A stretch of DNA of 13,012 nt from JBQLZO01 sp052168315 (GTDB taxonomy: Bacteria > Planctomycetota > Phycisphaerae > Phycisphaerales > UBA1924): the NCBI GenBank assembly GCA_052168315.1, contig JBQLZO010000033.1, forward strand, positions 1-13,012, given 5' to 3'. This document shows, in pieces, positions 1 through 5,944 of this stretch. Each line of letters opens with the position of its first letter. Positions within the stretch are counted from its first letter, which is position 1. The position numbers were made by a program, and so were the translations under genes. Below the pieces are notes generated by a model. That model made no database searches and was not told where the DNA came from. It worked only from the letters and a program-made list of their open reading frames with translations.

Positions 1-130
1 CCCCAGCCCCCCCAACGCCCCCAACGCCCCCCGCGACATCAGCGCTCGCAGCGCGCGGCTCCTGCTGAGACACAGATCCACCCACCGAAACCGAAGAAGA
101 CGACGACGAAGCAACAGAATCAGAACCCAT
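1..130 (-). CDS. N-terminal part of a leftward gene, product unknown (runs off the window)
   Basis: On the minus strand an ATG at 130-128 opens a frame that stays open for all 43 codons to the window edge. A GGAG Shine-Dalgarno sequence lies 8 bases before the ATG, which is the main reason to call a start here. The visible N-terminus begins MGSDSVASSSSSSV and continues as a Ser-rich then Gly/Val/Ala-rich segment (GGVGGVGGAG at the edge). There is no signal peptide or membrane segment in this part, and the composition suggests a disordered or linker-like N-terminus. I do not recognise the family. A Rho-independent terminator on the same strand at 203-243 lies 73 bases upstream of this start, so expression may depend on read-through (attenuation) or on a promoter between 131 and 200. 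The gene call rests on the start site and open frame only. Confidence 0.55.
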   Translation of the reverse strand, partial: MGSDSVASSSSSSVSVGGSVSQQEPRAASADVAGGVGGVGGAG

Positions 131-173
131 CAAACACACTCCATTCTCGAATCGCCCCACCCCGTGGAAAGTC

Positions 174-197
174 GGGGGATTGGGGGGTTGGGGGGGG
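174..197 (+). other. Potential G-quadruplex
   Basis: Three G runs of 5, 6 and 8 bases (174-178, 182-187, 190-197) are separated by 3- and 2-base loops. The 8-base run can supply two tracts, so a four-stranded G structure is possible on the plus strand. It sits between the minus-strand terminator and the start of the gene at 130, where the leftward transcript would be C-rich. Confidence 0.4.
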
Positions 198-202
198 CAG
201 GA

Positions 203-243
203 CAGAAAAACAACAAGGCCCGCCAGAGGAACTCCGGCGGGCC
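203..243 (-). terminator. Rho-independent terminator, leftward
   Basis: An 8-bp perfect stem (217-224 with 236-243), one A/C mismatch, then three more pairs (226-228 with 232-234) close on a GAA triloop. Reading leftward, the stem is followed by a T-rich tail, TTGTTGTTTTTCTG (216 to 203). The tail is only on the minus strand, so it stops transcription coming from the right. No long minus-strand gene lies immediately to the right, which implies a short transcript or a leader for the gene at 130. Confidence 0.65.
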
Positions 244-269
244 AGACGATCATCAGTCTGGTCAGCGGC

Positions 270-293
270 CACGCTCGATCATCATCGAGCGTG
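270..293. other. Perfect 10-bp hairpin with 4-base loop
   Basis: CACGCTCGAT (270-279) and its exact reverse complement (284-293) flank the loop CATC. On the minus strand it lies 17 bases after the stop codon of the possible small frame and 27 bases before the terminator stem. It could be part of a structured small RNA, an anti-terminator partner, or an operator. No U-run follows on either side, so it is not itself a terminator. Confidence 0.55.
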
Positions 294-309
294 CCGATCG
301 CCGGTGCCT

Positions 310-444
310 CTACGGGGCTTTGCGAGCTTTTTTGCCTTTACCGTTCCCAACAACCGCGGCACACGCGTTGATGCCGACCCCCGGCGCGCGGACACTCGCC
401 GCGGGAGCGGCACGGTCCAGCGAATTGGTCGGCAAGCCGGTCAT
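310..444 (-). CDS. Possible 44-residue protein or leader peptide, unrecognised
   Basis: A minus-strand frame from ATG 444-442 to TAG 312-310 gives 44 residues beginning MTGLPTNSLDRAAP and ending in a basic tail, GKGKKARKAP. The tail uses AAA lysine codons, unusual for this GC-rich DNA and suggestive of real coding. An ATG at 453 would add three residues but lies upstream of the transcription start expected from the promoter at 455-483, so the mRNA would be nearly leaderless. No Shine-Dalgarno sequence is visible. It is followed by a hairpin and a terminator on the same strand, which supports a discrete short transcript. The frame remains open further upstream as the shadow of the SUMF-fold gene. 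It may equally be chance within a non-coding RNA. Confidence 0.3.
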   Translation of the reverse strand: MTGLPTNSLDRAAPAASVRAPGVGINACAAVVGNGKGKKARKAP

Positions 445-454
445 GGGTGTCATG

Positions 455-483
455 ATTGGAAGGTCATCGGCCACCAAAGTCAA
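455..483 (-). promoter_or_regulatory. Candidate sigma-70-type promoter, leftward
   Basis: On the minus strand, TTGACT (483-478) is followed after exactly 17 bases by TCCAAT (460-455). These match the -35 and -10 consensus at 5/6 and 4/6 positions. Transcription would start near 448 and run through the possible small frame, the hairpin and the terminator at 203-243. Promoter consensus in planctomycetes is not well established, so this is a suggestion supported mainly by the terminator downstream. Confidence 0.35.
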
Positions 484-726
484 GTCGTCCACACAAAATG
501 AAATCGACGCCCCCTCAGGGCCCGAGCCCCGCCCCGTCCCGCCCCGCGCATCGGCCTCGCACGCCCGCGCCGATTGACCGGATTCCGGGTGGCTCCCCGC
601 GATTCCGCATGTACGCTCAATAAGTCCCCGCCCGCGGAACCGCGAAGGCCCGTTCGCATCACCCATCGCCCCCCGCGACAGTCCGTCGTGTCCCGTTCCG
701 ACCCGACACCCCAGGAGCCGCCCGGC

Positions 727-1893
727 ATGCGCACACCAACCTTCACGCGATCCGGCTCCGCTCCCCGCCAAGCCGCCCTCGCCGACACCCGGCCCGAACG
801 CTCCCCGGCGCTGAGCGCCTTGCTCACACCCACGATCGCAGCCTTCGCCATCACCGCCCCCACCCTCGCCACCCCCATCGGCCTCCCCGGCCCCGGGCCG
901 GACTATGGGTATCAGTGGGCGACGATGGGGGATGCGGGGAACCGGGATGTCTCGCAGGCGGAGCTGGATGCGTGGGGCCCGCACTCTGATGTGATGCTGT
1001 TCACCGGCGGCGGGGTGGACTACGAGTACCGGATCTCGAAGTACGAGACGACCACCGCCCAGTGGTTCGAGTTCGTGCAGGTCGCCTTTCCCTCGGTGCA
1101 GGGGAACACGCTGGAGATCGACCGGCTGAGCGGGGGCACGATCACTCGCTCGGGCGGGCAGTGGCTGCTGCAGGACCCGATGAAGCCGGCCTCGCCGCAC
1201 TGGATGTGGGCGGCGCGGTACTGCAACTGGCTGCACAATGGGAAGGGCACGGACCCGGCTTCGTGGGAATCGGGCGTGTACGACGCTTCGACTTTCTACG
1301 AGGACGAGAACGGCGTGCCGCAGCACGACCTGACGCGGGCGGCGGGCGCGAAGTTCTTCCTGCCGACGGCCGACGAGTGGAAGAAGGCGGGGCACTGGGA
1401 TCCCGAGAAGAACGATGGCGAGGGCGGGTACTGGCTGTACCCGCACGGGAGCGATCAGCCGCCGGTGCCGGGACCTCCGGACGAGGGTGGTCAGACGACG
1501 GCGGGGTATCAGGGGTCAACATCGGATCCCGCGCTGCAGAAGATCGGGTTGTACCCGGATGTGCTCTCGCCTTGGGGGCTGCTGGACATGTCGGGGGGCG
1601 TTCAAGAGAACACGCAGGATGCCTTTCTGCTGCTCGGTAACATGAGAACAGGCGTTGCCGGTTCGTCATGGGGACCACTGCCTCCTGTTTGGAATGACCG
1701 CTTCCACGGAATCAGGCCGGGCATAGCCCATTGGAATGTCTATTCATCGTTCCATGGGTTTCGGATCGCGGGTGTGGTGCCGAGCCCGGGGGTGATTGTG
1801 GTCGCGTTCGGTGGGGTGGCATCGGTTGTTGTTCGACGGCGCAGAGATCCCAACGCTCGTTCGCTGGCGCTGAAGAAGGCGGGGATGGCATGA
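727..1893 (+). CDS. Exported SUMF1/FGE-fold protein with PEP-CTERM-like tail (array copy A)
   Basis: This 388-residue protein starts at ATG 727, 9 bases after an AGGAG at 713-717; the open frame extends upstream to 574 but without a ribosome site. The N-terminus is long and Arg-rich before a hydrophobic stretch (30-48), with likely signal cleavage after TLA (residue 48). Residues 60-350 carry the formylglycine-generating-enzyme/sulfatase-modifying fold: ISKYETTTAQW (103-113), WAARYCNWLH (161-170), FFLPTADEWKKAG (210-222), YWLYPHG (235-241), SPWGLLDMSGGVQEN (281-295) and a GFRIAG end (344-349). The paired cysteines expected near the C-terminus of true formylglycine-generating enzymes are absent, so catalysis is unlikely. 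The tail (352-388) has PSPG, a hydrophobic segment, RRRR and a further 15 residues, resembling a PEP-CTERM sorting signal. Its TGA overlaps the ATG of copy B. Specific role unknown. Confidence 0.85.
   Translation: MRTPTFTRSGSAPRQAALADTRPERSPALSALLTPTIAAFAITAPTLATPIGLPGPGPDYGYQWATMGDAGNRDVSQAELDAWGPHSDVMLFTGGGVDYEYRISKYETTTAQWFEFVQVAFPSVQGNTLEIDRLSGGTITRSGGQWLLQDPMKPASPHWMWAARYCNWLHNGKGTDPASWESGVYDASTFYEDENGVPQHDLTRAAGAKFFLPTADEWKKAGHWDPEKNDGEGGYWLYPHGSDQPPVPGPPDEGGQTTAGYQGSTSDPALQKIGLYPDVLSPWGLLDMSGGVQENTQDAFLLLGNMRTGVAGSSWGPLPPVWNDRFHGIRPGIAHWNVYSSFHGFRIAGVVPSPGVIVVAFGGVASVVVRRRRDPNARSLALKKAGMA
868..1238 (+). repeat. 371-bp perfect direct repeat, first copy (partner 1944-2314)
   Basis: I compared this stretch base by base with 1944-2314 and saw no difference; the offset is 1076 bases. 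It covers the start of the mature protein through the CNWLH motif of copies A and B. The first mismatch on the right is T1239 versus C2315. Synonymous sites are also identical, so duplication or gene conversion is recent. Confidence 0.85.
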
Positions 1894-2002
1894 ATCAGGT
1901 GCTCGGTGCGGCGCTCACGCTTGCGTGCGCTTCAACAACGCTTGCCACCCCCATCGGCCTCCCCGGCCCCGGGCCGGACTATGGGTATCAGTGGGCGACG
2001 AT
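1826..2002 (+). repeat. 177-bp perfect junction repeat, first copy (partner 2908-3084)
   Basis: This stretch spans the end of copy A, the ATGA overlap and the signal peptide of copy B. It is identical to the B/C junction 1082 bases further on. The flanking mismatches are G1825/C2907 and G2003/C3085. The repeat unit is therefore a whole gene with its junction, as expected of unequal crossing-over. Confidence 0.85.
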
Positions 2003-2975
2003 GGGGGATGCGGGGAACCGGGATGTCTCGCAGGCGGAGCTGGATGCGTGGGGCCCGCACTCTGATGTGATGCTGTTCACCGGCGGCGGGGTGGACTACG
2101 AGTACCGGATCTCGAAGTACGAGACGACCACCGCCCAGTGGTTCGAGTTCGTGCAGGTCGCCTTTCCCTCGGTGCAGGGGAACACGCTGGAGATCGACCG
2201 GCTGAGCGGGGGCACGATCACTCGCTCGGGCGGGCAGTGGCTGCTGCAGGACCCGATGAAGCCGGCCTCGCCGCACTGGATGTGGGCGGCGCGGTACTGC
2301 AACTGGCTGCACAACGGGAAGGGGACGGATCCGGCATCATGGGAGTCGGGCGTGTACGACGCTTCGACTTTCTATGAGGATGAGAACGGTGTGCCGCAGC
2401 ATGACCTCACCCGCGCGCCCGGCGCGAAGTTCTTCCTGCCGACCTTGGACGAGTGGAAGAAGGCGGGGCACTGGGATCCCGAGAAGAACGATGGTGAAGG
2501 CGGGTACTGGCTGTACCCGCACGGGAGCGATCAGCCGCCGGTGCCGGGGCCTCCGGACGAGGGCGGTGAGACGACGGCGGGGTACATGCAGGCGCTGCTG
2601 GACCCGGCGCTGCAGACGATCGGGCTGTATCCGGATGTGTTCTCGCCTTGGGGGCTGCTGGACATGTCAGGGGGCGTGCGTGAGAACACGCAGGACACCA
2701 CCATTATCTTCGGCGACAACCTGCACACCATCACTGCGGGCACCTCGTGGTCATGGGGGCAATCTCTGGGGGTGGGTGACCGATTCCATGGGGTACGTCG
2801 GGGCATACCCCATTGGGATGTCTACTCGGGACTTCAAGGATTCAGAGTCGCGGGTGTGATTCCGAGTCCCGGGGTGATGGTGGTCGCGTTCGGTGGGGTG
2901 GCATCGCTTGTTGTTCGACGGCGCAGAGATCCCAACGCTCGTTCGCTGGCGCTGAAGAAGGCGGGGATGGCATGA
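1890..2975 (+). CDS. Exported SUMF1/FGE-fold protein with PEP-CTERM-like tail (array copy B)
   Basis: The start is ATG 1890, which overlaps the stop of copy A as ATGA and implies translational coupling. The frame is open further upstream, but only this start gives a short clean signal peptide, MNQVLGAALTLACASTTLA, cleaved before residue 20. The 361-residue product matches copy A almost residue for residue through the first two thirds of the domain (residues 20-265), including ISKYETTTAQW, CNWLHNGKGTDP and FFLPTLDEWKK. From about residue 270 to 318 it diverges sharply, with a different length, then regains the shared GFRVAG end and the PSPG-hydrophobic-RRRR tail (326-361). No cysteine pair for formylglycine generation is present. 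As a C-type-lectin-like scaffold its variable end may be a ligand-binding face; that is inference. Confidence 0.85.
   Translation: MNQVLGAALTLACASTTLATPIGLPGPGPDYGYQWATMGDAGNRDVSQAELDAWGPHSDVMLFTGGGVDYEYRISKYETTTAQWFEFVQVAFPSVQGNTLEIDRLSGGTITRSGGQWLLQDPMKPASPHWMWAARYCNWLHNGKGTDPASWESGVYDASTFYEDENGVPQHDLTRAPGAKFFLPTLDEWKKAGHWDPEKNDGEGGYWLYPHGSDQPPVPGPPDEGGETTAGYMQALLDPALQTIGLYPDVFSPWGLLDMSGGVRENTQDTTIIFGDNLHTITAGTSWSWGQSLGVGDRFHGVRRGIPHWDVYSGLQGFRVAGVIPSPGVMVVAFGGVASLVVRRRRDPNARSLALKKAGMA
1944..2314 (+). repeat. 371-bp perfect direct repeat, second copy (partner 868-1238)
   Basis: This is the copy-B counterpart of the repeat at 868-1238. To the right, similarity continues with scattered, mostly silent changes until about 2585, then breaks down in the variable C-terminal part. 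Confidence 0.85.
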
Positions 2976-3084
2976 ATCAGGTGCTCGGTGCGGCGCTCAC
3001 GCTTGCGTGCGCTTCAACAACGCTTGCCACCCCCATCGGCCTCCCCGGCCCCGGGCCGGACTATGGGTATCAGTGGGCGACGAT
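2908..3084 (+). repeat. 177-bp perfect junction repeat, second copy (partner 1826-2002)
   Basis: This is the B/C junction counterpart of 1826-2002. It carries the Arg-rich tail of copy B, the stop/start overlap and the signal peptide of copy C. Right of it copy C starts to diverge. Confidence 0.85.
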
Positions 3085-4009
3085 CGGGGATGCGGGGAAT
3101 CGGGACATCTCGCAGGCGGAGCTGGATCGATGGGGCTGGCCGGCCAACGGGGCTTTGTTTACCGGAGGCGGGGTGGACCACGAGTACCGGATCTCGAAGT
3201 ACGAGACGACGACCGCCCAGTGGCACGAGTTCGTGCAGGTCGCATGGCCGCATGTGCAGGGCGATCCGATCGAGGAGGACCGGCTGACGGGCAAGTCGAT
3301 GATCTACATCGGCGGTCAGTTCGACATCGACAACATCCTGGAGCCCGCCTCGCCGCACTGGACCTGGGCGGCGCGGTACTGCAACTGGCTGCACAACGGG
3401 AAGGGCACGGATCCATCCTCATGGGAGTCGGGCGTGTACGACGCCTCGACCTTCGCCTACGACGCCGATGGCGTGCCGCTGCATGACATGACCCGCGCGC
3501 CCGGCGCGAAGTTCTTCCTGCCGACGGATGATGAGTGGAAGAAGGCGGCCCACTGGGATCCGGAGAAGGATGATGGCGCGGGCGGGTACTGGCTGTACCC
3601 ATACGGGAGCGATGAGCCGCCGATCAGCGGGCACCCGGACGAGGGTGGCGAGACGAGCGGCGGCTGGTTCGAGCCGCTGATCAACGACGAACTCAAGTCG
3701 ATCGGGCTGTACGACATCACCTCGCCGTGGGGGTTGTACGATGTGTCGGGCGGGCTGAGGGAGACACTTGAAGGACTCGATTCTTCCCTGTCATCCGTTC
3801 TCATCCGGACCAGCGGCTCTTTCTGGGGCCCTTGGCCACTCGAGTGGTTCGATCAAGTTCATGGGACACATCCTGGATATTCTGAATGGACGACAGGCAG
3901 TTCTCAAATCGGTTTCCGAATTGCTGGGGCGATACCGAGCCCCGGTACCTTTGCCATAATTCTTGTGCTTGGCATTCGCGGATGTCGGCGAAGTACGCGG
4001 ACTGCCTGA
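2972..4009 (+). CDS. Exported SUMF1/FGE-fold protein, most diverged copy with altered tail (array copy C)
   Basis: ATG 2972 overlaps the stop of copy B as ATGA. The signal peptide (residues 1-19) is identical to that of copy B. The 345-residue product keeps the same motifs (ISKYETTTAQW 75-85, WAARYCNWLHNGKGTD 132-147, FFLPTDDEWKKA 181-192, SPWGLYDVSGG 251-261) but differs at many positions from residue 53 onward, so it is an older or faster-evolving copy. The end of the domain (265-319) is unrelated in detail to A or B apart from GFRIAG. The tail has IPSPG and a hydrophobic segment but ends GIRGCRRSTRTA, lacking the four-Arg cluster and following residues of A and B. The last 250 bases are visibly less GC-rich than the rest of the gene. 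The gene is last in the array and convergent with the dihydrouridine synthase gene. Confidence 0.82.
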   Translation: MNQVLGAALTLACASTTLATPIGLPGPGPDYGYQWATIGDAGNRDISQAELDRWGWPANGALFTGGGVDHEYRISKYETTTAQWHEFVQVAWPHVQGDPIEEDRLTGKSMIYIGGQFDIDNILEPASPHWTWAARYCNWLHNGKGTDPSSWESGVYDASTFAYDADGVPLHDMTRAPGAKFFLPTDDEWKKAAHWDPEKDDGAGGYWLYPYGSDEPPISGHPDEGGETSGGWFEPLINDELKSIGLYDITSPWGLYDVSGGLRETLEGLDSSLSSVLIRTSGSFWGPWPLEWFDQVHGTHPGYSEWTTGSSQIGFRIAGAIPSPGTFAIILVLGIRGCRRSTRTA

Positions 4010-4110
4010 TTACTTGGAGGATCAAGAGGCAAAGTCTCATTGAGATGGCTGTCACCGCGCTTGCGATGCCGCCGATCCGGTCCTGACGCTTGACGCAGTG
4101 ACTGCCACTC

Positions 4111-5367
4111 TCAACGCGCCTCCACCCCCACCCCAACCTCATCCCCATACAACGCCTCCAGCGCCGCCCGCCAGTCCGCCGTTGTCTCCACTCGCACGAA
4201 CGCGGCCTTCACCTTCATCGGCTCCGGGTGGTGCTGCGCGAACTTGATCCCGAACTTCCGCATCAACCGACCCGCCAGCCGCTCGCCGTTCACGGCCACC
4301 GAAAGATCGAAGTGCTCCAGCAGCACCGCGCGCTGCTCCGCGATCGTCGGACGCTGCGACCGCTCGCCGCGCATCATCGCACGCGCCTGCCGGAAGATCC
4401 ACGGGTTCCCGATGCACCCGCGCGCCACCGCCGCCGCGTGCACGCCCGTGTACTCGAGCATCCGCCAGATGTCATCCACACCCCACACATCGCCCGAGCC
4501 GAACACCACGCGGTCCGGACGCGCCCGCACCAGGTCGCGCAGGAAGGTCCACCGCGACGGCCCGATGTACTTCTGCTCCACCGTCCGCCCGTGCACCGTC
4601 GCCCACGCGTACCCGAGCTCGTAGGCCGCATCGAAGATCCGGTAGAAGTTCCGCTCGGCCTCCGGCGAATCGTCAGACCCGCGCCGCAGCTTCACCGTGC
4701 ACGGGATCGACCCCGGCACCGCCTCGCGCACCGCCCGCAGGATCGCGATCGCACCGGCCGGCTCGCGCAGCCAGTGCCCGCCCCGCGCCTTGCTCTTGAT
4801 CTTCTTCACCGGACACGCCAGGTTCACATCAATGGCCTGAAAGCTCGCCTGAGTGTCTCGCGTCTCATCCTCTTCATCCCCCCCTTCGCCCATCCGCACA
4901 CCCGGGCATCCACCCTCCTCGGCCATCATCCGATACGCCTTCGGCGGACGCTTGCCTTGCTCGATCATCTTCACGGCCGAGGCCGCCATCTCATCCGGAT
5001 CCGACCCCATGATCTGCCCCGCGATCGGATGGTCCTCTTCGCCGCCGGGCACATTGTCGTGCAGCTCGCCGAGGTCGGCTTTGTCGAACCCGCGCCCGCC
5101 GGCCAGCAGCGTGCGATCCAGCAGCGCCTCGGTCACGCAGTACGGGCACCCGTGCCGGCGCGCCACGATCCGCATCGCCGCATCGGAGTATCCCGCCAGC
5201 CCGGCCTGGAAAAACGGCGCATCGAACCCCGGCACCAGCGCCGGGATCCGCGGGTCGATACGATGCGTGCGGGCGAACGCCGCGGGATCCAGCGACTCGC
5301 TCCCCGGCGCGATCGCCGGCGCGGCCGGCGTCGCGTTGTGAGATGATCCATCGGTCCCGCAGCCCAT
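4111..5367 (-). CDS. dus: tRNA-dihydrouridine synthase family protein
   Basis: This flavoenzyme family reduces uridine to dihydrouridine in tRNA D-loops using FMN and NADPH, in the cytoplasm. The start chosen is ATG 5367, 9 bases after a GGAGG; a longer open frame reaches 5619 but is Arg-rich shadow sequence overlapping the divergent gene. In the 418-residue product the family motifs appear in order: QAGLAGYSDAAMR (54-66), AGQIMGSDP (116-124), IDVNLACPVKK (179-189) with probable catalytic Cys185, TVKLRRGSDD (224-233), VHGRTVEQKYIGP (258-270) and GSGDVWGVDD then RGCIGNPWIF (290-325). Between the second and third motifs lies an extra segment of about 40 residues (137-176), acidic and Gly-rich, containing one Cys, not usual in Dus proteins. 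The N-terminal 40 residues also look like an extension. Which D-loop position it modifies cannot be told. The gene stands alone, divergent from the lipoprotein gene with 89 bases between. Confidence 0.9.
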   Translation of the reverse strand: MGCGTDGSSHNATPAAPAIAPGSESLDPAAFARTHRIDPRIPALVPGFDAPFFQAGLAGYSDAAMRIVARRHGCPYCVTEALLDRTLLAGGRGFDKADLGELHDNVPGGEEDHPIAGQIMGSDPDEMAASAVKMIEQGKRPPKAYRMMAEEGGCPGVRMGEGGDEEDETRDTQASFQAIDVNLACPVKKIKSKARGGHWLREPAGAIAILRAVREAVPGSIPCTVKLRRGSDDSPEAERNFYRIFDAAYELGYAWATVHGRTVEQKYIGPSRWTFLRDLVRARPDRVVFGSGDVWGVDDIWRMLEYTGVHAAAVARGCIGNPWIFRQARAMMRGERSQRPTIAEQRAVLLEHFDLSVAVNGERLAGRLMRKFGIKFAQHHPEPMKVKAAFVRVETTADWRAALEALYGDEVGVGVEAR

Positions 5368-5456
5368 CGGACACAGCCTCCGTTCGCGCGCCGGGTCGTC
5401 GCTCCGCTGGGCTCCGCCGCGGCGCCGAACACCATCGCTCAGGAACAGCCGACGAT

Positions 5457-5936
5457 ATGACACCCGACCACCGCCGGACACGGAACCACCGCACACGCGC
5501 CGCCGGCGTGGGGATCGGCATCGCCGCGCTCTTCGCCGCCCTCGCCCCACTCGCCGGCTGCGCCTCCGGGCGGCGCGCGCTGGTCGACGAACCCGAGCAC
5601 GCCTATCCCGAGGGCGCATCGCTCAGCGAGCGGGCGCTCGATGTCCATGTGCTCCGCGATGGCACCCGCATCTCGTTCACCAACACCACCCCCGGCGTGC
5701 TGGGCCCGGGCACGCTCTGGGCGAACAAGGAGTTCCGCGCCCCGCTCCCGCCGGTGGCTCCGGGACAGACGCGGACGATGAATCTCTACTCGTTCACGAA
5801 CCGGTTCGGGCAGACCTTCCGCGCCGGCGGGTTCTTCGCCACTGAGCCGCCCGCGCTGCTGGTGAGCGTCGAGCTGCAGCCCGAGGACGATGAGTCGAAA
5901 CTCTTTCCGCTGCTCGTGGTGCGCGGCGAGGAGTGA
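5457..5936 (+). CDS. Small predicted lipoprotein of unknown function
   Basis: A 159-residue protein starts at ATG 5457, 12 bases after AGGA (5441-5444). It has a basic N-terminus, a hydrophobic stretch (17-33) and a lipobox LAGC with Cys35, so export and lipidation by Lgt/LspA are expected. The mature part (36-159) shows no membrane segment. It reads as a small beta-rich domain: LDVHVLRDGTRISFTNTT, GTLWANKEFRAPLPPVAPGQ, then LYSFTNRFGQTFRAGGFF and a closing LLVSVELQPEDDESKLF. The pattern of a 'name, style, order of variable' in FTNTTPGVLGPGTLWAN resembles proteins that decorate surfaces, but I do not recognise a named family. It is divergent from the dus gene and convergent with the HD-GYP gene (8 bases between stops), so it is a single-gene transcript. 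Confidence 0.75.
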   Translation: MTPDHRRTRNHRTRAAGVGIGIAALFAALAPLAGCASGRRALVDEPEHAYPEGASLSERALDVHVLRDGTRISFTNTTPGVLGPGTLWANKEFRAPLPPVAPGQTRTMNLYSFTNRFGQTFRAGGFFATEPPALLVSVELQPEDDESKLFPLLVVRGEE

Positions 5937-5944
5937 ATGCCGGA

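Larger units (their letters stand above)
131..726. other. Intergenic region with leftward regulatory or small-RNA signals
   Basis: About 600 bases separate the leftward gene at 1-130 from the first rightward SUMF-fold gene at 727. I see no convincing full-length gene. The stretch contains, from right to left on the minus strand, a candidate promoter (455-483), a possible 44-codon reading frame (310-444), a perfect 10-bp hairpin (270-293), a terminator (203-243) and a G-rich motif on the plus strand (174-197). The rightward frame open from 164 to 577 runs through the hairpins and encodes low-quality Arg/Pro/Ala-rich sequence, so I do not call it. I found no convincing sigma-70-type promoter for the rightward operon. 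Confidence 0.6.

Noticed and set aside
164..577. Plus-strand frame of 137 codons upstream of the SUMF array
   Set aside because: It passes through the terminator and hairpin, has no ribosome site and no recognisable domain.
310..1446. Long minus-strand frame (378 codons) opposite array copy A
   Set aside because: Most of it is the shadow of the SUMF-fold gene and is Arg/Pro/His-rich; a similar frame appears opposite copies B and C. Only its last 45 codons, beyond the gene, are kept as a low-confidence small frame.
1600..2850. A complete diversity-generating retroelement
   Set aside because: The target-like fold and variable ends fit, but no reverse transcriptase, accessory gene or template repeat is present, and the copies differ by indels, so only the resemblance is reported.
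4010..4110. Remnant of a fourth SUMF-fold copy after copy C
   Set aside because: A short frame ending MAVTALAMPPIRS loosely resembles the end of a signal peptide, but only a few bases match the repeat and no domain follows.
4228..5346. Plus-strand frame of 372 codons opposite the dus gene
   Set aside because: It is Arg/His/Pro-rich, lacks motifs, and lies fully antisense to a gene with all Dus motifs.
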